Positions 25,662 through 33,164 of a stretch of DNA of 64,000 nucleotides are shown here, piece after piece (positions within the stretch are counted from its first letter, which is position 1; each line of letters starts with the position of its first letter). The position numbers and the translations under genes are program-made. Location of the stretch: positions 1 through 64,000 of IMG/VR virus record IMGVR_UViG_3300032397_000008; one strand, given 5' to 3'. This stretch comes from a virus. The notes under the pieces were generated by a model. It saw only the letters and a list, made by a program, of their open reading frames with translations. It was not told the DNA's origin and ran no database searches.

Positions 25662-26204
25662 ATGGATGAGACTGTTCAAATCGCTGGGCGTTGGAACTAC
25701 GAGTCATTCCTTGAGCCGATTCAATACGGTGAGACCGAATCTTATCGACTGGCTGCTGCGTGGCTGAACGGTTGTTCTGAAGTTGAGGATTGGGGATGCG
25801 GATGTGCTTTCGCTAAGAGGTTTTTCACTACCCAGTACATAGGCATTGACGGCAGCAAGAGTCTCTGGAATGATAAAGTTGCCGATTTGATGATTTATCG
25901 TAGCAAGACTGAGGGATTACATATACGCCATGTTCTGGAGCACAATTACCTATGGCGTCCGATCTTGCGGAACGCTCTTGACTCTTTTACCAAGCGGATG
26001 GTTCTGACCTTGTTTATCCGGCCGACACCGACGGATATGGATGTTTTTGGAACTGTGCAAAATCACTATTTTCAGGAGGTTCCAAATCGTGGCTTGTGCA
26101 AGAAAGACTTGATGGAAATGATAGGTTCGTTTTTGGTGGAAACTCACGAGCTGGATACCGGAGAGGTGGTTTACTTACTGGAAAAGAAGATCGATGGTAG
26201 TTAA
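25662..26204 (+). CDS. Class I methyltransferase-like protein
   Basis: 180 residues. VEDWGCGCA near residue 42 is motif I of a class I methyltransferase, YIGIDGSKS is the following acidic strand, and RHVLEHN matches the HxLEH signature of Methyltransf_11-like enzymes. It starts 9 bp after the metalloprotease-like gene, in one unit. Substrate unknown. Confidence 0.65.
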   Translation: MDETVQIAGRWNYESFLEPIQYGETESYRLAAAWLNGCSEVEDWGCGCAFAKRFFTTQYIGIDGSKSLWNDKVADLMIYRSKTEGLHIRHVLEHNYLWRPILRNALDSFTKRMVLTLFIRPTPTDMDVFGTVQNHYFQEVPNRGLCKKDLMEMIGSFLVETHELDTGEVVYLLEKKIDGS

Positions 26205-26209
26205 GGTGT

Positions 26210-26464
26210 ATGCCAAAATCTCGTGACATCATTGATGCGGTTGTGGAAGGCCATCACTACCCGGTAGAAGATGAGCCGCCGAGGGCGGGATTCACCAGCC
26301 CTGAGGAAGATACGGCATTCTACACTAAGAACCCGTTCCTGGCATATAACAAGGCTTTGGAGTTGGGTCGTCACGATGATCGCTTCTGGAGGGCTATTCG
26401 AGGGTCTGTCTACGAAAAGCCTTATGCCGAACGGTTCTTCCGCAAAAGTCGTCCGGCCGGGTAA
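26210..26464 (+). CDS. Small unknown protein
   Basis: 84 residues beginning KSRDIIDAVVEG, similar to the start of the protein at 25017. The rest is charged with no recognised domain. The start is preceded by GTAGTTAAGGTGTATG, although this motif overlaps the end of the methyltransferase gene. Confidence 0.5.
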   Translation: MPKSRDIIDAVVEGHHYPVEDEPPRAGFTSPEEDTAFYTKNPFLAYNKALELGRHDDRFWRAIRGSVYEKPYAERFFRKSRPAG

Positions 26465-26472
26465 ATAATTGT

Positions 26473-26558
26473 CCGCCACTAGACCGCTAAAGATACGGGG
26501 CAGGCTGTAAACCTGTCGTCTTCGGGCCAGGAAGGAGCATTACCTTCGTGGCGGACCA
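26473..26558 (+). tRNA. tRNA-Tyr(GTA)
   Basis: Perfect acceptor CCGCCAC/GTGGCGG, A73, CCA. Anticodon stem GCAGG/CCTGT, loop CTGTAAA. Long variable arm as in bacterial Tyr tRNAs. D-loop contains A-G, T-loop AGCATTA. Confidence 0.9.
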
Positions 26559-26565
26559 TTTTCAC

Positions 26566-26641
26566 GGGACGTTCTTCTAGTAGACCAGGATATTGCTCTG
26601 TCTAAGCAATGACTCGGGTGCGAATCCCGAACGTCTCGCCA
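26566..26641 (+). tRNA. tRNA-Asp(GTC)
   Basis: Acceptor GGGACGT/ACGTCTC, G73 as in Asp tRNAs, CCA. Anticodon stem TTGCT/AGCAA, loop CTGTCTA. D-stem TTCT/AGGA. T-loop TGCGAAT. Confidence 0.9.
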
Positions 26642-26658
26642 TTTTAGTTCTTGTAGGC

Positions 26659-27516
26659 ATGCGACTGTTGGATTATCAGAACGACGTGTTTTCTCAGAAC
26701 GGTGAGGATGGAATCCTTGCTCAGGTTTTTAAGATCATCGGCGTGCGTCATAAACGGTGCATGGAGTTTGGGGCTTGGGACGGATTATACTTATCTAACG
26801 TAGCTCGTCTGTGGGCTGACGAAGGTTGGGAAGCTATCCTCGCCGAAAAAGACAGGTCTAGGTTCGATCAACTGGTCCGCAACACGTCGGACAAACCGGT
26901 CGAGTGTCACAACTTTGCGGTCGAATCGACCGGAGACCACTCCATTGATACTATTTTGAACGGACGGGAACTCGATTTGATAGTGATTGATGTGGATGGA
27001 GACGACTGGCTTCTTTGGAAAAGCATGGTGTGCCGGCCAAGAGTGGCGGTTATCGAGTACAATTGTTCCGTACCGCTGGGAATATCTATGGCCCAAGCCT
27101 CGGGGGAATACTTCGGAGCATCGGCCCAGGTCTTGATCGACATTGGTCGCCGCAAGGGCTATAGCTTGGTTGAGATGAACATTTGTAACTGCTTTTTTGT
27201 GCAGGACGAGTACCTGCCCTTGTTCAATGGATATGAGCTTGATCCGGTCAAGCTGTTCGATCCTCGTTTTTTGGTCTACGCTGTCAGTGCCTTTGACCGG
27301 CGCATGGCTTTGACCAGTAACGAATCGGCTTGGGGAGTCTTTCAGACGTGCACTGTCAATAAAATTCAGTTGGCAATATGTTGTGCCGATCAGGGTGTAG
27401 CTCAATCTAGTAGAGCGCCTGGCCTGGGACCAGGAGGTTGCAGGAGCGAAGCCTGTCACCCTGACCATTTTTACTCAAACGGTCTTGTTTACCGCACAGT
27501 AAACAAGACCATTTGA
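26659..27516 (+). CDS. FkbM-like methyltransferase whose frame runs through a tRNA
   Basis: 285 residues from an ATG that follows GTTCTTGTAGGC. FSQNGEDGILAQVF, CMEFGAWDG (motif I) and IVIDVDGDDW are typical of FkbM-family methyltransferases. The family core ends around residue 235, but the frame continues without a stop through the whole of tRNA-Pro(TGG) and into the hairpin at 27471. The last ~45 residues are therefore encoded by tRNA sequence and are unlikely to be ancestral; a lost stop or frameshift near 27360 is possible. Confidence 0.65.
   Translation: MRLLDYQNDVFSQNGEDGILAQVFKIIGVRHKRCMEFGAWDGLYLSNVARLWADEGWEAILAEKDRSRFDQLVRNTSDKPVECHNFAVESTGDHSIDTILNGRELDLIVIDVDGDDWLLWKSMVCRPRVAVIEYNCSVPLGISMAQASGEYFGASAQVLIDIGRRKGYSLVEMNICNCFFVQDEYLPLFNGYELDPVKLFDPRFLVYAVSAFDRRMALTSNESAWGVFQTCTVNKIQLAICCADQGVAQSSRAPGLGPGGCRSEACHPDHFYSNGLVYRTVNKTI
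27391..27467 (+). tRNA. tRNA-Pro(TGG), C33
   Basis: Perfect acceptor CAGGGTG/CACCCTG, A73, CCA. D-stem GCTC/GAGC, D-loop AATCTAGTA. Anticodon stem CCTGG/CCAGG, loop CCTGGGA with C33. T-loop AGCGAAG. Lies entirely inside the reading frame of the gene at 26659. Confidence 0.85.
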
Positions 27517-27520
27517 GTAA
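27471..27520. repeat. 22-bp near-perfect inverted repeat between two Pro tRNAs
   Basis: Arms 27471-27492 and 27499-27520 are complementary apart from one C-A mismatch, around the 6-base loop CGCACA. As RNA this is a very stable 22-bp hairpin with no U-tract, so it is not a standard terminator. It could be an RNase III-type processing site or a small mobile element. Confidence 0.8.
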
Positions 27521-27523
27521 ACT

Positions 27524-27599
27524 CCGGGTGTAGTGTAGCAGTCAACATGCTTGTTTCGGGAACAAGTGATCGTGGATGCAAATTCCACCACCCGGACCA
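27524..27599 (+). tRNA. tRNA-Pro(CGG)
   Basis: Perfect acceptor CCGGGTG/CACCCGG, A73, CCA. Anticodon stem CTTGT/ACAAG, loop TTCGGGA. D-loop TAGCAGTCAA, T-stem GTGGA/TCCAC, T-loop TGCAAAT. Confidence 0.9.
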
Positions 27600-27603
27600 A
27601 TTT

Positions 27604-27780
27604 TGAGTCGCCTGGTGCTCCGACAAGGAGATCGCCAGTTAGGGAGAGCATGCTCGTGTCGGCAGGAGTGCCTCCCAAATTCCGCCTGCTCACGTGCCAC
27701 GAGTCTGGCTTGTCAGGATCGCTGCGGCACCCAAATGGCATGTCGTAACAGCGTAGTAGCGCACGTCGCCAGGTGACTCA
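27604..27780 (+). ncRNA. Structured RNA closed by a 12-bp stem
   Basis: TGAGTCGCCTGG (27604-27615) pairs with CCAGGTGACTCA (27769-27780). Inside are CTCC-GACAA-GGAG, GGGAG/CTCCC and GGCA-GGAG-TGCC hairpins. It follows tRNA-Pro after a short T-rich spacer and precedes a protein gene. No tRNA fold and no family are recognised. Confidence 0.5.
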
Positions 27781-27813
27781 ATTACTTGTTATGCTTTCCG
27801 TTCTTACAGGCGT

Positions 27814-28155
27814 ATGTTAAAAGCAGTATGCAGCCGGTGTGGGCATGTTTGGGATGTGCCATTGGAAGCAGTACGATCGGGGGCGGGTGTAATTTTTCCG
27901 GGACATCCTCATTTTCAAACCTGGGCCGCAGATATGGAATGTGCTCGATGTGGCATAGCGTGCCCTCATGTGTTAACCAAAGATGGACGCCCTTACAGGG
28001 AATCCGGGGATAAACAACGCATGTTAGAGAAGGCGGCGCAAGAGCCTGATCATTTTCTTATGGCATGTTTTACGGAAGGATACGAATCAATTTTATTGCC
28101 AGATAGCACAATAGAAATGCAGGCGGCTCTGACCATTTTGACGGGTCGTCGCTGA
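27814..28155 (+). CDS. Small zinc-ribbon protein
   Basis: 113 residues with CSRCGHVW at the N-terminus and CARCGIACPH near residue 43, a CxxC pair arrangement typical of zinc ribbons. The rest has no recognised domain. The start follows GTTCTTACAGGCGTATG, one of the clearest copies of that motif. Confidence 0.6.
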   Translation: MLKAVCSRCGHVWDVPLEAVRSGAGVIFPGHPHFQTWAADMECARCGIACPHVLTKDGRPYRESGDKQRMLEKAAQEPDHFLMACFTEGYESILLPDSTIEMQAALTILTGRR

Positions 28156-28188
28156 GGGTTATCTAAAATGTATACCCTCTGCACCAAC

Positions 28189-28674
28189 TTATCCGTCATA
28201 TTTTCTAATTCCTATCTCATATTCAACGTGATGGGTTGGACATAAGACATCTAAGTTTTGCATCACATTGTTATTACGATTTTTATCTCTATGATGAACT
28301 TCAAGAACAGAACTGATAGAATACCCGCATATGGTGCATTTTTCTCCATACTGCTCTAGTGCTCGTTTTCGATAGCTAGATATCCCTGATTTGTAATATG
28401 GGTGATTTATTCCTCGTATAAGCCGTCCTCTGAATGTATTGGCACACTGTTTTGAACAGAAGTGTTTTTCTGCTCGGTTAAACTTTGATTGTTGTTTGGA
28501 TATTTCTTTTCTGCATTCATCGCAGTTAAGCATAACCTGCTTTTTATGCGCCGCATCACTACATTTTCTCGAACAGTAGGGTAGCGTACCATGACACCTA
28601 TTTGCAGAGACCCATTTGGTAGGTCTTTGAAATTCATTTTTACACCTGGTGCATATTAGCACCATAGTTCGCAT
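28189..28674 (-). CDS. HNH homing endonuclease with zinc-finger N-terminus
   Basis: 161 residues. Two treble-clef style cysteine clusters (CTRCK ... YCSRKC and CDECRK ... FCSKQC) precede the HNH core: CTICGYSISSVLEVHHRDKN, then LDVLCPTHH. A+T-rich and opposite in strand to the neighbouring tRNAs, as expected for a recently inserted free-standing homing endonuclease. Confidence 0.85.
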   Translation of the reverse strand: MRTMVLICTRCKNEFQRPTKWVSANRCHGTLPYCSRKCSDAAHKKQVMLNCDECRKEISKQQSKFNRAEKHFCSKQCANTFRGRLIRGINHPYYKSGISSYRKRALEQYGEKCTICGYSISSVLEVHHRDKNRNNNVMQNLDVLCPTHHVEYEIGIRKYDG

Positions 28675-28727
28675 ATTCTAACTACGACTGCCATCTGTGG
28701 ATTTGACAAAGTCAGTGCAAGCAGTCT

Positions 28728-28801
28728 TGCTGGGTAGTGTAATAGTAGCACGAGGGTCTCTGAAACCCTTTGAATGGGTGCGAATCCTGTCCCAGCAGCC
28801 A
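28728..28801 (+). tRNA. tRNA-Gln(CTG)
   Basis: Perfect acceptor TGCTGGG/CCCAGCA, G73, CCA. D-stem GTG/CAC, loop TAATAGTAG. Anticodon stem AGGGT/ACCCT, loop CTCTGAA. T-loop TGCGAAT. Confidence 0.9.
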
Positions 28802-28808
28802 ATTTCAC

Positions 28809-28883
28809 TGCTGAGTGTTGAAATAGTATCTTCCCGTCCTGTTAAGACGTGGGTTCCTGGTGCGAATCCAGGCTCAGCAGCCA
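28809..28883 (+). tRNA. tRNA-Asn(GTT), copy 1
   Basis: Perfect acceptor TGCTGAG/CTCAGCA, G73, CCA. Anticodon CGTC-CTGTTAA-GACG with a weak fifth pair. T-stem CCTGG/CCAGG, T-loop TGCGAAT; D-loop has A-G. A second Asn tRNA is at 40313. Confidence 0.8.
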
Positions 28884-28886
28884 CTT

Positions 28887-28980
28887 TGGTGACTCCTCTC
28901 CATCTCCCCGCTTCAGATGGGTCTTCAATGTCTCGATGAAGTCGTCTAAAAACAACATCGACCGATTGGAGGAGTCACCA
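28887..28980 (+). ncRNA. Structured RNA or degenerate tRNA-like element ending in CCA
   Basis: TGGTGACTCCTC (28887-28898) pairs with GAGGAGTCACCA (28969-28980), and an inner CTTCA/TGAAG stem resembles an anticodon arm, but no T-arm can be found. It may be a decayed type II tRNA or a distinct small RNA. Confidence 0.35.
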
Positions 28981-28986
28981 CTTTCT

Positions 28987-29063
28987 GCTCCCGTGGCCGA
29001 ACAGACTTAGGCAGCGATTTTCTAAGTCGCCTTATGCAGGTGCAACTCCTGTCGGGAGTACCA
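28987..29063 (+). tRNA. tRNA-Arg(TCT)
   Basis: Acceptor GCTCCCG/CGGGAGT with G1-U72, A73, CCA. D-stem GCC/GGC, loop GAACAGACTTA. Anticodon stem GCGAT/GTCGC, loop TTTCTAA. T-loop TGCAACT. Confidence 0.85.
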
Positions 29064-29082
29064 TTTTCGTGACTGTGAGCGA

Positions 29083-29170
29083 GGATAGCTAAACGGACAA
29101 GCGTGCCGTCACCGCCTTGAAAGCGGCAGGGACCTTCGGGTCTGGGGGGCAGTACCTCAACTATCCGCCA
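29083..29170 (+). tRNA. tRNA-Ser(TGA)
   Basis: Acceptor GGATAG/CTATCC (seventh pair C-A), G73, CCA. D-stem ACGG/CCGT, loop ACAAGCGTG. Anticodon loop CTTGAAA. Variable arm GGGACC-TTCG-GGTCT. T-loop GGCAGTA, the G54 class. Confidence 0.8.
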
Positions 29171-29207
29171 CTTTGCGTTTCGACGCTGTCCACTCGTATA
29201 CACCGTT

Positions 29208-29243
29208 GTGGTGGTCGCTGTTCAAGCCAGTGACCGATGCCAC
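29208..29243 (+). repeat. 36-bp hairpin repeat, copy 1
   Basis: Identical to 41770-41805 and one base different from 44079-44114. GGTCGCTG pairs with CAGTGACC around the loop TTCAAGC, which resembles a canonical T-loop, with GTGG/CCAC outside. It lies just upstream of the radical SAM gene. Confidence 0.85.
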
Positions 29244-29260
29244 TGTTCTTAGTAGTAGGC

Positions 29261-29965
29261 ATGTCAAATGTACCACGAATACGTTCCTTGGAGATTGCGA
29301 TCACTTACGTTTGCAATGTCAAGTGTCATAACTGTAATTCCCTTTGTACCCAGGCACCTGTCAAACAGTCTACAGACATGACCGTCGATCAAGTGAGGAG
29401 GTTTGTGGACGAATCCGTGGCATGTAGCTACCCCTGGGAGCGACTTCTTCTATTTGGAGGTGAACCCACCCTCCATCCAAACTTCTTAGATATCTGTACC
29501 CTATTATATGATTACCGTCTACAACACAATCGCCGCGTGAGCTTGATATGTTGTTCCAACGGATCGAATCCTGGCAAGGTAGATGCCGCCGTAAAGATGG
29601 GATTTGAACCTCATGTGTCAGTCAAGCTCAAAACCAACTATCCTTGGTCGTACGAACCGGTAAACATCAGCCCGGTTGATCGAGGCATAAAAGGCACACC
29701 CGGGTGTCACTGGTCGTATGATTGTGGTATTGGAATGAACACTTTGGGGTTTTGGCCGTGTAGTCCAGCGGGTGCTGCTGCCCGTGTGTTTGGATACGCT
29801 GCTCCAGTGACTTCAGTTAAGGACATCACTGCTGAGCGTCTTATGACAATGTACTCGCATTGCGATCATTGCGGTGCTGGTTTGGTAAGTGAACCACGGG
29901 CTATGGAGCAGGTAAGTAGTCCTGAGTGGGTTGCCAAGCTTGACGCTTACAACAAGAGGATTTGA
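29261..29965 (+). CDS. Short radical SAM protein
   Basis: 235 residues from an ATG that follows GTTCTTAGTAGTAGGC; a GTP-like longer frame would enter the 36-bp repeat. CNVKCHNC near residue 20 is the CxxxCxxC cluster motif and LLFGGEPTLHP the SAM-contact motif. The C-terminal half has CHWSYDC and CDHCG cysteines that could hold a second cluster. Substrate unknown; it resembles activating or tailoring radical SAM enzymes in size. Confidence 0.75.
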   Translation: MSNVPRIRSLEIAITYVCNVKCHNCNSLCTQAPVKQSTDMTVDQVRRFVDESVACSYPWERLLLFGGEPTLHPNFLDICTLLYDYRLQHNRRVSLICCSNGSNPGKVDAAVKMGFEPHVSVKLKTNYPWSYEPVNISPVDRGIKGTPGCHWSYDCGIGMNTLGFWPCSPAGAAARVFGYAAPVTSVKDITAERLMTMYSHCDHCGAGLVSEPRAMEQVSSPEWVAKLDAYNKRI

Positions 29966-29983
29966 CAGGCCGAAGTGTGAGGG

Positions 29984-30538
29984 TTATCTAAAGCACAGTT
30001 TTTTTTCGTGTATCCAGGAGTTCCCCACAATTGTAGGAAATTCTCGTATAACATCGTGAACTGCCTGGCCTACGGCGGGACATCCGAAGTCGTGTCCACC
30101 AATGGTGCCACCCAAACGTACCAAAGGCAACCAGGATTTCAGATCAGTCACGACACTTGCGTAATCGTGACTACCATCAATGTAAACGAAGTCCAAACTT
30201 CCTGGAGTGTAGAGTTTGGCCGCTTCGACGGATGATAATCGAATTGGGTGTATGAAAGTGCTTACCGGCGCTGTGTGGTACAGGAACTCTTCGAACAGCG
30301 TGTTGTTTACAACAGATGGTACACTGGCGTGTTCGGCACTCCCCTTCCAGTGGTCTACGACATCAAACTTTATGTTCTTACCACTGTTGGCAATTTCGAC
30401 TGCCATGAAAGCCGTGCTCTTACCCATCCAGGCTCCGATTTCAACAAAGTGAGCTCCTCGCAGTGCTAATCGTACGGCCTTGCTGTAAACTTCTTGAAAG
30501 TCAAACCAGCCGGCGATGTTTTCGTAGAAGTGCTCCAT
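29984..30538 (-). CDS. Class I methyltransferase (Methyltransf_24-like)
   Basis: 184 residues from the ATG at 30538; a TTG at 30550 would overlap the upstream stop as TTGA. HFVEIGAWMGKSTAFMA is motif I of the Methyltransf_24 type, FDVVDHWKG follows, and LDFVYIDGSHDYASVV is the signature metal/substrate loop. Such enzymes often methylate sugars or catechols. The same motif style (E-x-G-A-W-x-G) occurs in the genes at 26659 and 39056. Confidence 0.75.
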   Translation of the reverse strand: MEHFYENIAGWFDFQEVYSKAVRLALRGAHFVEIGAWMGKSTAFMAVEIANSGKNIKFDVVDHWKGSAEHASVPSVVNNTLFEEFLYHTAPVSTFIHPIRLSSVEAAKLYTPGSLDFVYIDGSHDYASVVTDLKSWLPLVRLGGTIGGHDFGCPAVGQAVHDVIREFPTIVGNSWIHEKKLCFR

Positions 30539-30546
30539 ACCCTGAA

Positions 30547-30921
30547 TCAATGTTTTGGCGGAGATGGCTTACTACGCTCTTCCTTTAACACTTCGAAGAA
30601 GTACCCCATCACGTTGAACATGACACCAGCCAGGGCATCGTGCATAGTTTCACGGCCGGGAAGGTTGTTGTGAATAGACCACCAGTCCATGAAGTGACGC
30701 CAGGCACTTTTCATGTAAACATCCTTAGGTATGCCTTTTTTCCAATTGTCCGAGGGACGCAACGAGCCGTTCGACTGGACTCGGTGCTTGTTCATGTACT
30801 CGACAAATGCCTTAAGAACTTCGGGTGAAAGGAACCCCTCGTAATCTAATTTGCCAGCTTCCGTGTCACGAGTCGCTCCAGTTTTGAATTGGCGAATTTT
30901 TTTAGGGAGTTGAGCGGCCAC
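30547..30921 (-). CDS. DUF5664-like dATP/dGTP diphosphohydrolase
   Basis: 124 residues. GATRDTEAGKLDYEGFLSP, RPSDNWKKGIPKDVYMKSAW and HDALAGVMFNVMGYF match the phage family annotated as dATP/dGTP diphosphohydrolase (DUF5664, MazG-like all-alpha NTP pyrophosphatase). It would hydrolyse dNTPs and adjust the nucleotide pool. The GTG at 30921 is preferred over one at 30960 because it follows GTTCTTTATTGT and stays clear of the tRNA-Ser gene on the other strand. Confidence 0.7.
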   Translation of the reverse strand: MAAQLPKKIRQFKTGATRDTEAGKLDYEGFLSPEVLKAFVEYMNKHRVQSNGSLRPSDNWKKGIPKDVYMKSAWRHFMDWWSIHNNLPGRETMHDALAGVMFNVMGYFFEVLKEERSKPSPPKH

Positions 30922-30940
30922 ACAATAAAGAACACAATTT

Positions 30941-31030
30941 GGCGGAAGTCCGGTATACACGAGGACACCGATTCGAAATCGGCTGCGGTTTTGTAGACCG
31001 TCGTGGGTGGAATTCCCATTTCCGCCGCCA
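30941..31030 (+). tRNA. tRNA-Ser(CGA), elbow exception
   Basis: Perfect acceptor GGCGGAA/TTCCGCC, G73, CCA. D-stem GTCC/GGAC. Anticodon CCGA-TTCGAAA-TCGG. Long variable arm with CGGT/ACCG. T-loop TGGAATT has G56, and the D-loop offers A-C at 18-19, so 19:56 could be C-G. Confidence 0.85.
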
Positions 31031-31069
31031 TTTTGCGTTCTATACCGTAGTTAGAGCAAGACTGTGTCT

Positions 31070-31660
31070 ATGAAGGTGTGCCCAAAGTGTAGAAAATCGT
31101 TTCCTCACGCTATTAAAGTGGATGGCAGGTGGAAGAGTTCGAACCGGCGGTATTGTTGGGCTTGCTCACCTACCGGGTGTGTTGCAGGCAGGATTCCTGG
31201 GAAGGTTTGTAAAGGATGTGGTAGTCACTTTACTTCGAGTGCTAGTAAGCGGCTGTACTGCCTTGTTTGCTCTCCTATTGGGTTCAAAGGAGGGAAACAT
31301 CCTCACGAAAAAGGAGCGGAGCGAATCTGTTCGACTTGCAAGCGGCTTTACTCCTATTTTCCTAGCAAAGGGCACAGCTGGATTCAATGCAATTCATGTG
31401 TGGTCAATGGAAGACGAGAAAGGGTGCGGGATCGTGCGGTGGATTGTAAAGGGGGTAGGTGCATAATCTGCGGATACTCAAAACGGTGCCGGTCTTTACA
31501 TTTTCACCATGTAGACCCAACTCAAAAAGACTTCTGTGTAAACGGCGCTGTCGCAGCACTATCGTGGAAAAAGATCAAGCTGGAACTAGATAAATGCGTG
31601 TTGCTGTGCGCAAACTGCCATGGTGAGGTTCACGATGGGCTAGCGACTTTCGTCAGTTAG
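31070..31660 (+). CDS. HNH homing endonuclease with repeated zinc fingers
   Basis: 196 residues. Three cysteine-pair modules (CPKCRK ... CWACSP; CKGCGSHF ... CLVCSP; CSTCKRLY ... CNSCV) precede the HNH core CIICGYSKRCRSLHFHHVDP and LLCANCHGEVH. GTAGTTAGAGC lies about 20 bp upstream of the ATG. The stop codon is the TAG formed by bases 8-10 of tRNA-Ile, so the gene ends inside the tRNA. Confidence 0.85.
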   Translation: MKVCPKCRKSFPHAIKVDGRWKSSNRRYCWACSPTGCVAGRIPGKVCKGCGSHFTSSASKRLYCLVCSPIGFKGGKHPHEKGAERICSTCKRLYSYFPSKGHSWIQCNSCVVNGRRERVRDRAVDCKGGRCIICGYSKRCRSLHFHHVDPTQKDFCVNGAVAALSWKKIKLELDKCVLLCANCHGEVHDGLATFVS

Positions 31661-31724
31661 CTTAATAGAAAAGCACTCGGCTGATAACCGAGCGACGCCG
31701 GAGCGTTACCGGCACTGACGACCA
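31651..31724 (+). tRNA. tRNA-Ile(GAT)
   Basis: Perfect acceptor CGTCAGT/ACTGACG, A73, CCA. D-stem GCTT/AAGC, loop AATAGAA. Anticodon stem CTCGG/CCGAG, loop CTGATAA. T-stem GCCGG/CCGGC, T-loop AGCGTTA. Its first 10 bases overlap the HNH gene. Confidence 0.95.
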
Positions 31725-31734
31725 CTTTTTAAAT

Positions 31735-31809
31735 GCCAGCATAGCTCAGGAGTAGAGCGGCTGCTTGAAGCGCAGTGCGTCGAGGGTGCGATCCCTTCTG
31801 CTGGCACCA
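31735..31809 (+). tRNA. tRNA-Phe(GAA)
   Basis: Perfect acceptor GCCAGCA/TGCTGGC, A73, CCA. D-stem GCTC/GAGC, loop AGGAGTA. Anticodon stem GCTGC/GCAGT, loop TTGAAGC. T-loop TGCGATC. Confidence 0.9.
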
Positions 31810-31815
31810 CTTTAC

Positions 31816-31892
31816 GGGGCCATCGTCTAGTAGCCTAGGATACCGCCCTTTCAAGGCGAAGATCGTGAGTGCGAATCTCACTGGCCCTACCA
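31816..31892 (+). tRNA. tRNA-Glu(TTC)
   Basis: Acceptor GGGGCCA/TGGCCCT (G1-U72), A73, CCA. D-loop AGTAGCCT. Anticodon loop CTTTCAA. T-stem GTGAG/CTCAC, T-loop TGCGAAT. Confidence 0.9.
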
Positions 31893-31994
31893 ATGACAAA
31901 TAGGTAGACAATGAGATCGTCCATGCCGTCGTCGTGGGCATCGTCCGAGAATCCGTTCTTGGGTCGTATGGGAGTAGTTAAATCAAACTCACGT

Positions 31995-32912
31995 ATGCCT
32001 AAGAAACCAACCGAGATCACCAACATTGTCACTATATCAGACAGCCATTTTGGATCAACCCTCGGTCTATGCTCTCCAAAAGTTCGTTTGGACGACGGCG
32101 GTTGGTACACTGCTTCTCCGGTCCAGGAGAAGATATGGGGCTTTTGGAAAGATTTCTGGAAGTGGACTTTCAACCTCATTGGAGATGAACCTTTTGCGCT
32201 CGTTCACAACGGCGACATCGTAGACGGAGACCACCACGGCACCACCGCACTGTTCAGTCACAACTTGAAAGATCAGGAGAACTTGGCAGTGAAGGTCATG
32301 AGCCCTATTGTGGAGCGTGCGGCGCTTTATTTTCAGATTCGTGGCACTGAGGCTCACGTCGGTCAGAGTGCTTCGTTTGAAGAGAGAGTTGCGGAACGAT
32401 TAGGTGCTGTCGTAGACGAAGAGACGGGTCAACACTCTCGTTGGGAGCTGTGCGTTGAACTCGGCCACGAGATCATTCACTTTAGCCATCACATCGGGAC
32501 GACCAGCTCGGTTGCCTACGAGTCGAGTGCTCTCATGCGGGAGATTGCTGCGACGTTTATGGAAGCAGGGCAATGGGGGCAGCGTCCACCAACTGTTTTG
32601 GTGCGTAGTCACAGGCATCGTTATTGTGAGGTCAAACCTCCCAATTGCCGTATTTTGGTCACCCCTGGGTGGCAAGGTAAAACAAGTTTCGTGTTTAAGA
32701 TGGACCGTATGCGCATGCCTCAGTTTGGTGGCGTTATCATCCGTCTGAACGACAATGGAAAAGGTGTGCACGCCCGAGAGCGTGTTTACACTCTTAGCCG
32801 TTCGCAACCTGTCAATTTTGACAAAGCTATCAATGGAAAAAAGCACAATGAAAATTCTCAAAAAAACCGCTCCGTGCGCAGCGCTTGGGAACTCCCAGAC
32901 ACCACCGAGTGA
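31995..32912 (+). CDS. Calcineurin-like metallophosphoesterase
   Basis: 305 residues. The metal-site motifs appear in order: TISDSHFGS (D-x-H), HNGDIVDGDHHG (G-D-x-x-D), GTEAHVG and SHRHRYCEV (final histidines). These belong to the calcineurin-like phosphoesterase superfamily; substrate could be nucleic acid or a nucleotide. GTAGTTAAA lies about 20 bp upstream of the ATG. Confidence 0.75.
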   Translation: MPKKPTEITNIVTISDSHFGSTLGLCSPKVRLDDGGWYTASPVQEKIWGFWKDFWKWTFNLIGDEPFALVHNGDIVDGDHHGTTALFSHNLKDQENLAVKVMSPIVERAALYFQIRGTEAHVGQSASFEERVAERLGAVVDEETGQHSRWELCVELGHEIIHFSHHIGTTSSVAYESSALMREIAATFMEAGQWGQRPPTVLVRSHRHRYCEVKPPNCRILVTPGWQGKTSFVFKMDRMRMPQFGGVIIRLNDNGKGVHARERVYTLSRSQPVNFDKAINGKKHNENSQKNRSVRSAWELPDTTE

Positions 32913-33162
32913 TGCCCCAGCGCCCTTGACTGTCAACGAGTGGCTTACCGCTTATTTGGAAGTCGTGGCTGACAAGGAAGAGCAAGTTCCAAAGGGATAC
33001 CTGCCCCGTGGGGAGCTTGCCAAAAAGATGGGATGCGGCATAGCGACGGCTAGCGAACGTGGTAACGTATTGTATCGTGCGGGCAGGGCGGATCGTATCG
33101 AACTCCGTCGTCTGATCGGCGGTAGAATCAGAATAGTTCCTTACTTCAAGTTGCATTGTTGA
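32848..33162 (+). CDS. Small HTH-like protein
   Basis: About 104 residues. LPRGELAKKMGCGIATASER reads as a helix-turn-helix, followed by a wing-like IELRRLIGGRIRIVPYF, so DNA binding is likely. The start is uncertain: ATGs at 32833 and 32848 both overlap the end of the phosphoesterase gene. The stop is 2 bp before tRNA-Glu(CTC). Confidence 0.45.
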   Translation: MKILKKTAPCAALGNSQTPPSDAPAPLTVNEWLTAYLEVVADKEEQVPKGYLPRGELAKKMGCGIATASERGNVLYRAGRADRIELRRLIGGRIRIVPYFKLHC

Positions 33163-33164
33163 GT

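Noticed and set aside
26791-27468. Long minus-strand frame of 225 codons
   Set aside because: It is antisense to a clear FkbM-like methyltransferase and tRNA-Pro and has no recognisable domain.
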